Part shown: piece by piece, positions 42,734 to 54,302 of the stretch
Position numbering within the stretch: the first letter of the stretch is position 1
Layout: the number at the start of each line of letters is the position of its first letter
NCBI GenBank assembly: GCA_965214795.1
Contig: OZ243976.1
Coordinates: 3,410,001-3,474,000 of the forward strand
Origin: JAJDXW01 sp965214795
Lineage (GTDB): Bacteria > Pseudomonadota > Gammaproteobacteria > HK1
Direction of reading: 5' to 3'
DNA: 64,000 nt
The notes under the pieces: model-generated
The model's input: the letters and a program-made list of their open reading frames with translations, nothing else
Told to the model about the DNA's origin: nothing
Databases searched by the model: none
Program-made: the position numbers and the translations under genes

Positions 42734-45388
42734 TCAATGCCCGGATCCGGTCATCTCCTTGAATCGGAACAGGACATCGAGAGCCTCGCGCGGGCTGAGT
42801 CCGTTCGGGTCGACGGCTTCGAAGGCGTCGAAGAGCGCTTCCGCCCGTTCGCGCCGTTCGCGCTGCCGGGGGTCCGGCTCCACTCGTCCGGGCGCCTCCG
42901 GCGCTGCGCATCCCTCGGGAGAGAAGAGGCTGAGCTGGGCGCGGTGCGGGCCATCCGCCCCCTCCTCCTCCAACCGCTCGAGCTTCCTTCGCGCCTGCCG
43001 GACCACCTCCGGCGGCACCCCCGCGAGCTCCGCGACCTGGATCCCGTAGCTGCGGCTCGCGGGCCCCGGGGACACCTCGTGCAGGAACACGATCCCGCGG
43101 TCGTGCTCCACTGCCTCGAGGTGCACGTTCGCCACCGTGTCGTGCTCGGCCGCGAGGGCGGTCAGCTCGAAGTAGTGGGTGGCGAAGAGGGTGAACGACC
43201 GTAGCCGCCGGGCGAGGCGCGATCCGGTCGCCCAGGCGAGGGCGAGGCCGTCCCAGGTGCTGGTCCCGCGGCCGATCTCGTCGAGGAGGACCAGGCTCTG
43301 CGCCGTCGCGTTGTGGAGGATGTTCGCCGTCTCGGTCATCTCGACCATGAACGTCGAGCGCCCTCCCGACAGGTCGTCCGCGGCGCCGATGCGGGTGAAT
43401 ATCCGGTCCACCGGGCCGATGACCGCCGATTCGGCGGGGACGTAGCTGCCGGCCCAGGCGAGCAGCACGATGTGGGCGGCCTGGCGCATGTAGGTCGACT
43501 TCCCGCCCATGTTGGGGCCGGTGACCACGAGCATCCTCCGGTCCGGTCCGAGGTCGAGGTCGTTCGGCACGAAGGCGGTGTCTCCCAGCACCTCGACCAC
43601 GAGGTGCCTCCCGCTCCGGATCCGGATGCCGGGCTCCTCGCTCACCTCCGGGCGGCAGAGATCGAGCTCGACCGCGCGATCCGCGAGGTGCGACAGGACA
43701 TCGAACTCGGCGATGGCCCGGGCGCTCGCCTGGAGCCGTTCGAGCTCCGCGCCCGCCGACTCGACCACCGCCTCGTAGAGCTTGCGTTCGAGAGCGAGCG
43801 ACCGCTCGCGGGCACCGAGCACCTGGTTCTCGAACTGCTTGAGCTCCGGAGAGAGATAGCGCTCCACGGACTTGAGGGTCTGCCGCCGGACGTACTCGAC
43901 GGGGACGCGGTCGGTGTTCGCGCGCGAGACCTCGATGTAATAGCCGTGGACCCGGTTGTAGCCCACCTTGAGCCCCGGAAGCCCGGTGCGGGCCCGCTCG
44001 CGCGTCTCGAGCTCGGTGATGTATCCCGTTGCGTCGTCGCGGATCCCGCGCAGGCGGTCGAGCTCGGCGTCGAACCCGGGCGCGATGACCCCACCGTCGC
44101 GGACGGTTATCGGAGGGACCTCGACGATCGCGGCCTCGAGGTGCTCCCGGAGCCCACGGAAGTCGTGGACCCGCGCGGCGAGCTCGGATGCGAGCGGCCC
44201 GTCGATTCGTTCGACCTGCTCGCGCAGGGCGGGAAAGGCGCCGAGAGCGGTGCGAAGCTGGGCGAGGTCGCGGGGGCGTGCGGTCCGGAGCGCGACCCGG
44301 GCGAGCACGCGCTCGAGGTCGCCGACGGTGCGGAGCGCGTCCTCGGCCCCCGGCTGCGCCCCGGCCTCGATGCGGGCGCCGATGAACTGCTGGCGCCGCC
44401 GCACCGTGTCCCGGTCCCGGAGCGGCCGACCGAGCCAGCGCCGGAGGAGCCGGCTGCCCATCGCGGTCGCGGTGCGGTCGAGGACCCCGGCGAGCGACCG
44501 ATCCGCCTCGCCTGAAACGCTTTCCACGATCTCGAGATTGCGCCGGGACACCGGGTCGAGCACGACGCTGTCCTCACGCCGCTCGGTGCGGATCCCCTTG
44601 ACGTGCGGCAGAGGGCCGCGGTTCGTGGTGCGGGCGTACTCGAGGGCGCAGCCGGCCGCGCCGATGCCGAGCTCCAGCGAATCGCAACCGAACCCCCGGA
44701 GGTCCCGGGTCCCGAATTGATCGATCAGGAGTCGGCGGGCGCTGACCGGCTCGAACAACCACGGCGGGCGGGCGGTGAGGCCGGCCTGGCCGGCGAGCAC
44801 CCCGCCGATCGCCCATCCCCCGGGCCGAAGGTGATCGTCCGCGACCAGGATCTCGGCCGGCGCGAGCCGCGCGAGCTCGGTGGCGAGGGCGTCGTCTCCG
44901 TCGCATTCGGTGACGAAGAAGTCCCCGCTCGACATGTCGAGCACGGCGAGGCCGCGCTCCTCCCCCCGACCGGGATTGACCGCCGCGAGCAGGCGGTCGC
45001 GGCGCTCCTCGAGCAGCGAGTCGTCGGTGACCGTGCCCGGGGTCAGGACCCGGGTGACCCGGCGTTCGACCGGGCCCCGGCTCGCCGCCGGGTCGCCGAC
45101 CTGATCGCAGATCGCGACCGAGACGCCCTTGCGCAGGAGCCGCGCGAGGTAGCCCTCCGCGGAGTGAGCGGGCACGCCCGCCATCGGGATCGGCTGCCCG
45201 TTCGCCTGCCCGCGGGAGGTGAGCGAGAGATCGAGCAGCTCGTTCGCGCGGCGCGCGTCGTCGAAGAACAACTCGTAGAAGTCCCCCATCTGGTAAAAGA
45301 GCAGCTTGTCCGGGAACTCCGCCTTGATGCGGAGGTACTGCTGCATGACCGGGGTATACCGCCCGATCTCGCCCGCGGGGGGTGACAT
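42734..45388 (-). CDS. mutS: DNA mismatch repair protein MutS
   Basis: An 884-residue mismatch sensor. The N-terminal mismatch-binding motif is GDFYELFFDDA (Phe-x-Glu reader), in the usual position after TPVMQQYLRIKAEFPDK. The ATPase has Walker A (VTGPNMGGKSTYMRQAAH), Walker B (LVLLDEIGRGTSTWDG) and the composite-site ATHYFELT. The length is typical of MutS1. The start ATG 45388 has no visible ribosome site: only 13 bases separate it from family B copy 2, so transcription and translation signals must lie in or beyond that element. htpG follows. Confidence 0.97.
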   Translation of the reverse strand: MSPPAGEIGRYTPVMQQYLRIKAEFPDKLLFYQMGDFYELFFDDARRANELLDLSLTSRGQANGQPIPMAGVPAHSAEGYLARLLRKGVSVAICDQVGDPAASRGPVERRVTRVLTPGTVTDDSLLEERRDRLLAAVNPGRGEERGLAVLDMSSGDFFVTECDGDDALATELARLAPAEILVADDHLRPGGWAIGGVLAGQAGLTARPPWLFEPVSARRLLIDQFGTRDLRGFGCDSLELGIGAAGCALEYARTTNRGPLPHVKGIRTERREDSVVLDPVSRRNLEIVESVSGEADRSLAGVLDRTATAMGSRLLRRWLGRPLRDRDTVRRRQQFIGARIEAGAQPGAEDALRTVGDLERVLARVALRTARPRDLAQLRTALGAFPALREQVERIDGPLASELAARVHDFRGLREHLEAAIVEVPPITVRDGGVIAPGFDAELDRLRGIRDDATGYITELETRERARTGLPGLKVGYNRVHGYYIEVSRANTDRVPVEYVRRQTLKSVERYLSPELKQFENQVLGARERSLALERKLYEAVVESAGAELERLQASARAIAEFDVLSHLADRAVELDLCRPEVSEEPGIRIRSGRHLVVEVLGDTAFVPNDLDLGPDRRMLVVTGPNMGGKSTYMRQAAHIVLLAWAGSYVPAESAVIGPVDRIFTRIGAADDLSGGRSTFMVEMTETANILHNATAQSLVLLDEIGRGTSTWDGLALAWATGSRLARRLRSFTLFATHYFELTALAAEHDTVANVHLEAVEHDRGIVFLHEVSPGPASRSYGIQVAELAGVPPEVVRQARRKLERLEEEGADGPHRAQLSLFSPEGCAAPEAPGRVEPDPRQRERRERAEALFDAFEAVDPNGLSPREALDVLFRFKEMTGSGH

Positions 45389-45401
45389 GGAGCGAGTCTA
45401 A

Positions 45402-45621
45402 CCCGAAAAAATCACCGACTTTCGTCGCGAGGGGGCCAGGATGCCCCACGATCTCCCCACGATCTCACAGAGGAACGGGCCGCACGGACCGAGCGCGCGC
45501 GTGCGCGCTGCCGAGGCGTGGTCGACACGGGCGCGCGCGCGGTCGAAGCGGCTGCCGGGAGTACGGCCCGCGACCGCGAGCGGATGGGCGGCCACAGCGG
45601 GAAGTCGGTGATTTTTTCGGG
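45402..45621. mobile_element. Family B element, copy 2 (perfect 20-bp inverted ends)
   Basis: 220 bp bounded by CCCGAAAAAATCACCGACTT and its exact inverse AAGTCGGTGATTTTTTCGGG. Adjacent AA and TT extend the match to 22 bases. It starts 13 bases upstream of the mutS start codon, within the mutS-fdxA gap; the rest of that gap (45622-45730) is unremarkable. Same orientation as copy 1. Confidence 0.88.
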
Positions 45622-45730
45622 TTGGGCGGGGGCCGCCGGGCGGCCCTTGTCCGACCCGAGCGGCGCGTTCCGCCGGCGGGGCCTCCGGTCGGGGACGAGG
45701 GCGGGAAACGAGCGGAGGCGGCGCCCGCGG

Positions 45731-46054
45731 TCAGCGCTCGAGGTACTGGAACTTGCCCTCGACCCACTCCCAGTCCGCGGCGTCCTCCGGACCATCCTTC
45801 TTCTCGGTGAGCACCGGCCAGATGCGGGAGAGCTCCTCGTTCAACTCGAGGAAGCGGTGTTGGTCCTCGGTGAGATCATCTTCGGACAGGATCGCCTCTA
45901 CCGGACATTCCGGCTCGCACAGGGTGCAGTCGATGCACTCGTCGGGATCGATCACCAGCATGTTGGGCCCTTCGTGGAAGCAATCCACCGGACAGACCTC
46001 CACGCAGTCCGTGTACTTGCACTTGATGCACTGTTCGGTGACGACAAAGGTCAT
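45731..46054 (-). CDS. fdxA: 7Fe ferredoxin (3Fe-4S/4Fe-4S), FdxA type
   Basis: A 107-residue ferredoxin. Cysteines at positions 9, 17, 21 and 25 (with an extra one at 12) and at 40, 43, 46 and 50 follow the 7Fe pattern: the first set binds 3Fe-4S plus one 4Fe-4S ligand, and ECIDCTLCEPECP binds 4Fe-4S. The C-terminal half (from residue 55) is the acidic extension of the Azotobacter-type protein. It is a cytoplasmic electron carrier. Location upstream of mutS is conserved in several gammaproteobacteria; here a family B element separates the two. Confidence 0.95.
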   Translation of the reverse strand: MTFVVTEQCIKCKYTDCVEVCPVDCFHEGPNMLVIDPDECIDCTLCEPECPVEAILSEDDLTEDQHRFLELNEELSRIWPVLTEKKDGPEDAADWEWVEGKFQYLER

Positions 46055-46095
46055 GCCGGGCGACGCTCCGGGAGAAGTGGGGGAAACGGGGCGCG

Positions 46096-46101
46096 ATTAT
46101 A
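46096..46101 (-). promoter_or_regulatory. Probable -10 box for fdxA
   Basis: TATAAT on the minus strand, 42 bases before the fdxA ATG, the same spacing as at 4589 and 8852. The -35 region (CGGGAA) is weak. Confidence 0.45.
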
Positions 46102-46115
46102 GCCGGGATGGACTC

Positions 46116-47222
46116 TCATTCCCGGTTCCGGCAAGCGCGCTTCACGCCGCCGATCGGGCGAGCCGAAGGTGCCGGCCGACATCGAGCGGAGGCGTTCCGT
46201 CGCACTGCGCCGAGCGAATCCGACCTGTCCGGGACCGGAACCGTGGCGTGAAATGGTCCCGGGTGGTTCCACAGCCCCCGGATGGCCGCGATTCCCTGCG
46301 CCCCTGCGGCCCACGCCGCCTCCCGATCCCCCGCGCCGAGCCCGCCGAGCGCGAAGACCGGGAAGTCCGCCGATTCCACGAGCGCCGCGAAGCCCTCCCA
46401 GCCGATCGGCCGCGCGTCCGGATGCCCCGGGGTCGCCCGGACCGGCGACAGGACCGCGAAGTCCACCCCGAGCGAACGGGCGCGCGCGAGCTCACGGGCA
46501 TCGTGGCACGAGGCGGCAAGCCCGAAGCCGTGCCACGCGGGGCGTTCGGCGAGGCGGGCGAGGGCCCGGCTCGAAAGGTGCGCGCCGTGGGCACCGGCGG
46601 CGCGGGCGGCGGCCGGGTCGGCGTTGAGGAACAGGCGCGCTCCGTGCCCCTCGGCGAGCTCCGCGGCGCGGCTCGCGAGCCGGTGAAGCGCGGCCGGCGG
46701 CATCGACTTCGCGCGGAGCTGCACGAGCCGGAACCCCGATTCGAGCCGGGCGCGAAGCCTCGCTTCGAAGTCGGCCTCCGGCTCGGGGGTGATGAGGTAG
46801 AGCGACGGAAGCTCGATGGCGGCCACGATGGGAACGGCTCCGGCAACGAGGTCTCGCCGCCGCAGGTCCCCCGGCGCCACCCAGTCGATGGCCTGCCCCT
46901 CACGGCCGTACGGCCGCCCCCGCCACGCGGAGACCTCGAAGACCTCGAGCAGCACCCGGCGATCCGGATAGCGGCACGGGAACCGGATGAGCGGCCGGGC
47001 GTGGAGGACCTCCACCCCGACCTCCTCCCGGAGCTCGCGCTCGAGCGCGGCGCGGGCGGTCTCGCCCGGCTCGAGCTTTCCGCCGGGAAACTCCCACTGC
47101 CCCGCGAGATGGCGGCCGGGCAGACGCTCGGCCGCGAAGACCCTCCCGTCGGATTGGCGAAGAACGCCCACCGCGACGTGGACCGGCCCGGGCCCCCGGC
47201 CCGGGGACACACGATCACCCAT
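46116..47222 (-). CDS. Nudix hydrolase-thiamine phosphate synthase-like fusion (MutT/ThiE)
   Basis: A 368-residue two-domain protein. Residues 10-135 are a Nudix domain with the box GGKLEPGETARAALERELRE followed by EVGVE, plus VAVGVLRQSDGRVFAAERLP as in MutT; the role is sanitising 8-oxo-dGTP (family knowledge). Residues 140-320 are a TIM-barrel ThiE/TenI-like domain (LYLITPEPEADFEARLRARL, LVQLRAKSMP, GVDFAVLSPV, FALGGLGAGD). The fusion is widespread in gammaproteobacteria, next to secA. The last 45 residues are an Arg/Pro-rich tail beyond the barrel and may be an extension by stop loss. Confidence 0.9.
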   Translation of the reverse strand: MGDRVSPGRGPGPVHVAVGVLRQSDGRVFAAERLPGRHLAGQWEFPGGKLEPGETARAALERELREEVGVEVLHARPLIRFPCRYPDRRVLLEVFEVSAWRGRPYGREGQAIDWVAPGDLRRRDLVAGAVPIVAAIELPSLYLITPEPEADFEARLRARLESGFRLVQLRAKSMPPAALHRLASRAAELAEGHGARLFLNADPAAARAAGAHGAHLSSRALARLAERPAWHGFGLAASCHDARELARARSLGVDFAVLSPVRATPGHPDARPIGWEGFAALVESADFPVFALGGLGAGDREAAWAAGAQGIAAIRGLWNHPGPFHATVPVPDRSDSLGAVRRNASARCRPAPSARPIGGVKRACRNRE

Positions 47223-47294
47223 TCAGGCCGTCATCTCCGTTTATCATCCCGATCGGCTTCGCTTCCGGCGGCGGTCCGGTCCGCCGGGCCGGAT

Positions 47295-47513
47295 CTCGGA
47301 AAAATCACCGACTTCCCGCTGCGGCCGCCCATCCGCTCGCGGTCGCGGGCCGTACTCCCGCAAGCCGCCCAAGTCGCTTCGGCCGCGCGCACGCGCGAGT
47401 GTCGACCACGCCTCGACAGCGCGCACGCGCTCTTTCGGTCCGCGCGGCCCGTTCCTCCATGAGACCGTGGGGCATCCTGGCCCCCTCGCGACGAAAGTCG
47501 GTGACTTTCCGGG
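47295..47513. mobile_element. Family B element, copy 3 (inverted orientation)
   Basis: 219 bp with ends CTCGGAAAAATCACCGACTT and AAGTCGGTGACTTTCCGGG, the most diverged termini of the three. The interior runs in the opposite direction to copies 1 and 2. Its right edge directly abuts the secA stop codon (TAG, minus strand, 47514-47516). It occupies most of the secA to mutT-thiE gap. Confidence 0.83.
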
Positions 47514-50255
<2,742 letters not shown>

Positions 50256-50343
50256 GTACTATCGAGCTCCTGAGAGGCCGAGGGCGGGAGGGGCTTCAGC
50301 CGCCGCCGACCCCGCCGGCGGCCTGCGGGGCCACCTTTTCTCC

Positions 50344-50862
50344 ATGTGGAAACAGTCTGCGCCGGATCAACCCCTCAAGCCTCGGCGGATCGGTTCGATT
50401 CTCCGGGGAGCGGGGCCGGCCGGCGCGCTCGCTGCGCAGGCTCGCATCCTGATGCGGGTGGAACGGAGAGTTCATCGCATTCTCGGCGAGAATTCCGTTC
50501 TCCACGTACGGGCCGGCCGGCTGTCGGGAAGTTCCCTCACGCTGACCGCCGATTCGCCCGCCTGGGCCTCGATCGCCCGTTTTCGGGTGCCCGAGATCCG
50601 TGACGCAATCCGTCCCGAGCTGCCGCGACTGCGACGAGTCCGGGTCGTCATCCGGGAGACGGAGCCGCCGCCCGAACCCGGCCCGGCCGAGGAGCACCGC
50701 ACGCTTTCTCCGTTCGCGGCCCGGGTGCTCCGGTCCGTCGCTCGCTCCCTCGACAACCCGCAGCTCGCGCGGATTCTCATCCGGCTCGCCGCAAGAGAAC
50801 GCTCGCTCGCCGGCGCCGGAGCCGCGGGCGACACCTCTCCATCCGGAATCAGTCGGCCGTGA
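50344..50862 (+). CDS. dciA: DciA-like (DUF721) replicative helicase loader candidate
   Basis: A 172-residue DUF721 protein: RRIGSILRGAGPAGALAAQA, then ILGENSVLHVRAGRLSGSSL and ADSPAWASIARFRVPEIRDA match the KH-like DUF721 core. DciA is the ancestral DnaB loader in bacteria lacking DnaC. Its position between secA and lpxC, on the opposite strand, is the usual gammaproteobacterial one. ATG 50344 gives MWKQSAPDQPLKPRRIGSIL; the frame continues upstream to 50215 but there overlaps the secA start. It converges on lpxC with a 14-base overlap. Confidence 0.85.
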   Translation: MWKQSAPDQPLKPRRIGSILRGAGPAGALAAQARILMRVERRVHRILGENSVLHVRAGRLSGSSLTLTADSPAWASIARFRVPEIRDAIRPELPRLRRVRVVIRETEPPPEPGPAEEHRTLSPFAARVLRSVARSLDNPQLARILIRLAARERSLAGAGAAGDTSPSGISRP

Positions 50863-51763
50863 CGGGGCGGCCGTAGATGATGGGAAGCTCCGCCGGGTCG
50901 TCGTAGGTCACTATCGAATACGCCTTCCGATCCGCCATCAGGGCGCGCAGCAACCGGTTGTTGAGGGAATGGCCGGACTTGAAGCCCGTGAAGGACCCGA
51001 TGAGGCTGTAGCCGAGGAGATAGAGGTCTCCGATGGCGTCGAGCACCTTGTGCTTGACCAGCTCGTCGGCGTATCGCAATCCGTAGTGGTTGAGAACCCG
51101 GTAGTCGTCGTAGATGATCGCGTTGTCGGAGTTTCCGCCGCGGGCAAGATTGTTATCGCGCAACCACTCCAGGTCGCCTACGTGGCCGAAGGTCCTCGCG
51201 CGGCTTACTTCCTTCACGAAGGAGGTGGTGGAGAAGTCGATGTTCGCGGTATCCGGATAGTCCTCGAATACGGGCATGTCGAAGCGGATCGTGAACTTGA
51301 CCTTGAGTCCGTCGAACGGCTCGAGCTGCGCCCACTTGTCCCCGTCCTCCACCCGCACCTTCCGCCTGATTCGGAGAAACCGCTTGGGCGCGGGCTGCTC
51401 CTCGATGCCGGCGGATTGAAGCAGGAACACGAGGGGACCGGCGCTGCCGTCCATGATAGGGACCTCAGCGGCGCTGAGGTCCACGTAGGCATTGTCGATC
51501 CCGAGGCCGGCCATGGCCGAGAGCAGGTGTTCGACGGTCGAGACGCGAACCCCCCCCTTGGAGACAAGGGTGGTGCAGAGGTGGGTCTCTCCCACGCTCT
51601 CGACGCGAGCGGGAATCTCCACCGGCTCCGGCAGGTCGATCCGGCGAAACACGATCCCGGAATTCGGTGCCGCGGGCCTCAGGGTGAGGTAGACCTTCTC
51701 GCCCGAATGCAGCCCGACTCCGGTGGCGCGAATGACGTTGCTGAGTGTACGTTGTCGAATCAC
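50849..51763 (-). CDS. lpxC: UDP-3-O-acyl-N-acetylglucosamine deacetylase
   Basis: A 304-residue zinc deacetylase committing UDP-acyl-GlcNAc to lipid A; E. coli LpxC is 305 residues. Zinc ligands are in STVEHLLSAMAG and KHKVLDAIGDLYLLG; GHSLNNRLL carries the catalytic histidine. The chosen start is GTG 51763 (VIRQRTLSNVIRATGVGLHS), matching the family, with GAGGG eight bases upstream. Last gene of the dcw block. Presence of LpxC shows the host makes lipid A. Confidence 0.97.
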   Translation of the reverse strand: MIRQRTLSNVIRATGVGLHSGEKVYLTLRPAAPNSGIVFRRIDLPEPVEIPARVESVGETHLCTTLVSKGGVRVSTVEHLLSAMAGLGIDNAYVDLSAAEVPIMDGSAGPLVFLLQSAGIEEQPAPKRFLRIRRKVRVEDGDKWAQLEPFDGLKVKFTIRFDMPVFEDYPDTANIDFSTTSFVKEVSRARTFGHVGDLEWLRDNNLARGGNSDNAIIYDDYRVLNHYGLRYADELVKHKVLDAIGDLYLLGYSLIGSFTGFKSGHSLNNRLLRALMADRKAYSIVTYDDPAELPIIYGRPVTAD

Positions 51764-51898
51764 GAAATACGCCCTCGTCAGGTGTTCCCTCGCCTCGCCC
51801 GCACAGGCAGACATTCCCTCACGGCTCCCGCCGCAAACCCCACCGCCATCACCCGCGACGGATAGCCGGAGTGGAGACTAACACACTGTCCACGCTGG

Positions 51899-51904
51899 AT
51901 TATA
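51899..51904 (-). promoter_or_regulatory. Possible -10 box upstream of lpxC
   Basis: TATAAT on the minus strand just past the ftsZ stop (51913), about 136 bases before the lpxC start. A weak -35 (AAGGAC) would lie within the end of ftsZ. lpxC may also be read from ftsZ. Confidence 0.3.
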
Positions 51905-51912
51905 CCCTCGGG

Positions 51913-53058
51913 TCACATGTGGTCCTTGCGGCGAAAGTACGACGGTACGTCGAAGTAGGCCTGCCGTCCGGCCTTCTCGGCCACCCCGATCTCGGGCCCG
52001 CGAGGGGACGGGCTCTCCATCGGCTCGGGCTCCGCGCCGGCACCGGAAACGGGCAGCACCGCCACGTTGGACGCGTTGTCGACCGGGGCCGCTCCGCTGA
52101 GGCCGAGCCCGGTCGCAACCACGATGATCCTGAGCTCCTCGCCCGAGTTCTCGTCGACGGTGGTCCCGGTGATGACGTTGGCCCCGGGGGCGGCGAAGCT
52201 CTCGATGACCTCCCCGACCGCCGCAACCTCGTCCATGCCGAGGTTCACGTCCGCGGTGATGTTGACCAGGATGCCACGCGCGCCTTTGAGGTCGACATTC
52301 TCGAGCAGCGGGCAGGTGGTCGCCTTCTTGGCCGCCTCGAAAGCCCGATCCTGGCCGGTCGAGCGGCCCGCCCCCATCATGGCTCGGCCCTTCTCCTTCA
52401 TGACCGAACGCACGTCCGCGAAATCGACGTTCACCAGGCCGGGTCGGACGATGAGCTCCGAGATCCCCTGAACGGCCCCGAGGAGCACGTCGTTCGCCGC
52501 GGCAAAGGCGGCCTTCAGGGTCACGCCTCGTCCGAGCACGTTGATCAGCCGTTCGTTGGGGACGACGATGAGCGAGTCCACCTGCTTCGACAGCTCGTCG
52601 ATCCCGGCCGCGGCGACGGCCATGCGCCGGCCGAGCTCGAACGAGAAGGGGCGGGTGACCACGGCCACCGTGAGCACGTTCAGCTCGCGCGCGAGCTCGG
52701 CAATGACCGGCGACGCCCCCGTACCGGTCCCCCCGCCCATTCCGGCGGTGATGAAGAGCATGTCGGTGCCCTCGAGGAGCTCGGCGATGCGATCGCGATC
52801 CTCGATCGCCGCGTCGCGTCCGAGCTCCGGGTCCGCTCCCGCGCCGAGCCCCTTGGTGAGGTTGGCCCCGAGCTGCACGTGGACCGGGGCGGACGATTTC
52901 GCAAGCGCCTGGGCGTCGGTATTCGCGCAGACGAAATCGACCCCTTCGATGGTGTTCTCGATCATGTGCTCGACCGCGTTGCCGCCGCCGCCGCCGACCC
53001 CGATGACCTTGATGTTGGCCTTCTTGTGGGCACTGTGGGTTTCGACGATTTCAAACAT
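51913..53058 (-). CDS. ftsZ: Cell division GTPase FtsZ
   Basis: A 381-residue tubulin homologue forming the Z ring. The GTP motifs are GVGGGGGNAVEHMI, FITAGMGGGTGTGASPVIAE and NVDFADVRSVM. After the core, a linker of about 55 residues leads to the C-terminal peptide YFDVPSYFRRKD, which binds FtsA and ZipA. ATG 53058 has AGGGAG nine bases upstream; 17 bases separate it from ftsA. Confidence 0.98.
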   Translation of the reverse strand: MFEIVETHSAHKKANIKVIGVGGGGGNAVEHMIENTIEGVDFVCANTDAQALAKSSAPVHVQLGANLTKGLGAGADPELGRDAAIEDRDRIAELLEGTDMLFITAGMGGGTGTGASPVIAELARELNVLTVAVVTRPFSFELGRRMAVAAAGIDELSKQVDSLIVVPNERLINVLGRGVTLKAAFAAANDVLLGAVQGISELIVRPGLVNVDFADVRSVMKEKGRAMMGAGRSTGQDRAFEAAKKATTCPLLENVDLKGARGILVNITADVNLGMDEVAAVGEVIESFAAPGANVITGTTVDENSGEELRIIVVATGLGLSGAAPVDNASNVAVLPVSGAGAEPEPMESPSPRGPEIGVAEKAGRQAYFDVPSYFRRKDHM

Positions 53059-53075
53059 GGTTATTGGCTCCCTAG

Positions 53076-54302
53076 CTAGTGAACGCCCTGTATCCAGCCG
53101 CGCATGCGCCCGAAGACGCCCCGCAGCCCGTTTGCTTCCAGGTTGGCACGGCGGTTGTGCGCCTCGTGGTCCAGGGTCAGCAACCCGACCGCGGTGGCAT
53201 AGACCGGGTTGCGGATCACGTCCCCGAGCCCGGTCACCGAATTGGGATGACCGAGGCGAACCGGCATCTCGAATACTTCCTCCGCCATCTCGACCAGCCC
53301 TTCCATGCGTGCGCTGCCGCCGGTGAGGACGACCCCGCCGGCGACTCCTTCCAGGCCCGTGCGACGGATGTGGTCCCGCACGAGGCCGAGGAGCTCCTCG
53401 CAGCGGGGTTCCACGACCTCCGCGAGGGTCCTCCGCGGCAGACGCCGGGAGGGACGAGCTCCGAGCGCGGGCACCTGAATGGTCTCGTCTTCGGAGGTAC
53501 GGTCGGCTCGCGCGCAGCCGTACTGGATCTTGATCTGCTCGGCGTGCGGGATCGGGGTGCGAAGGACGAGGGCGATGTCGTTCGTGACCTGCGCGCCGGC
53601 GATCGGGATGACCGCCGTGTGCCGGATCGCGCCGTTGCCGAACAGAGCGATGTCGGTCGTGCCTCCGCCGATGTCGACGAGGCAGACCCCGAGATCCTTC
53701 TCGTCCTCCATCAACACCGCCTGGCTCGAGGCGAGCTGCTCCAGCACGATGTCCTCCACGTCCAGGCCGCACCGATGGACGCACTTGACGATGTTCTGCG
53801 AGGCGCTCGCCGCCCCGGTGACGATGTGCACCTGGGACTCCAGCCGCACGCCCGACATGCCGATCGGCTCCCGGATCCCGTCCTGGTCATCGACGATGAA
53901 CTCCTGCGGGAGGATGTGCAGGACCTTCTGGTCGGCCGGGATCGGAACCGCCTGTGCGGCGTCGATCACCCGATCGATGTCGCCGGTGCTCACCTCGCCG
54001 TCGCGAATCGCCACGATGCCCTGCGAGTTGAGGCTGCGGATGTGGCCGCCCGCCACCCCGACGTAGACCGACCGGATCGGCTGTCCGGCCATGACCTCGG
54101 CCTCCTCTACCGCGTGCCGGATCGACTTCACGGTGTTCTCGATGTCGACCACCACGCCCCGTTTGATCCCGCGCGAGAAGTCGGAACCGATCCCCAGGAG
54201 CTGGACCTCGCCCGATTCCGAAGTCTCCCCGACCAGGGCCACGACCTTGGAGGTGCCGATGTCGAGCCCCGCGATGAGACTCTTCTTCGTTCCCGCTCTC
54301 AT
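53076..54302 (-). CDS. ftsA: Cell division actin homologue FtsA
   Basis: A 408-residue actin-like ATPase tethering FtsZ to the membrane. ATP motifs are AGLDIGTSKVVALVGE, LVDIGGGTTDIALFGNG and GGVVLTGGSARMEG. The amphipathic C-terminal helix (GVFGRMRGWIQGVH) is the membrane anchor. The ATG overlaps the ftsQ stop by four bases. It is slightly shorter than E. coli FtsA (420). Confidence 0.98.
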   Translation of the reverse strand: MRAGTKKSLIAGLDIGTSKVVALVGETSESGEVQLLGIGSDFSRGIKRGVVVDIENTVKSIRHAVEEAEVMAGQPIRSVYVGVAGGHIRSLNSQGIVAIRDGEVSTGDIDRVIDAAQAVPIPADQKVLHILPQEFIVDDQDGIREPIGMSGVRLESQVHIVTGAASASQNIVKCVHRCGLDVEDIVLEQLASSQAVLMEDEKDLGVCLVDIGGGTTDIALFGNGAIRHTAVIPIAGAQVTNDIALVLRTPIPHAEQIKIQYGCARADRTSEDETIQVPALGARPSRRLPRRTLAEVVEPRCEELLGLVRDHIRRTGLEGVAGGVVLTGGSARMEGLVEMAEEVFEMPVRLGHPNSVTGLGDVIRNPVYATAVGLLTLDHEAHNRRANLEANGLRGVFGRMRGWIQGVH

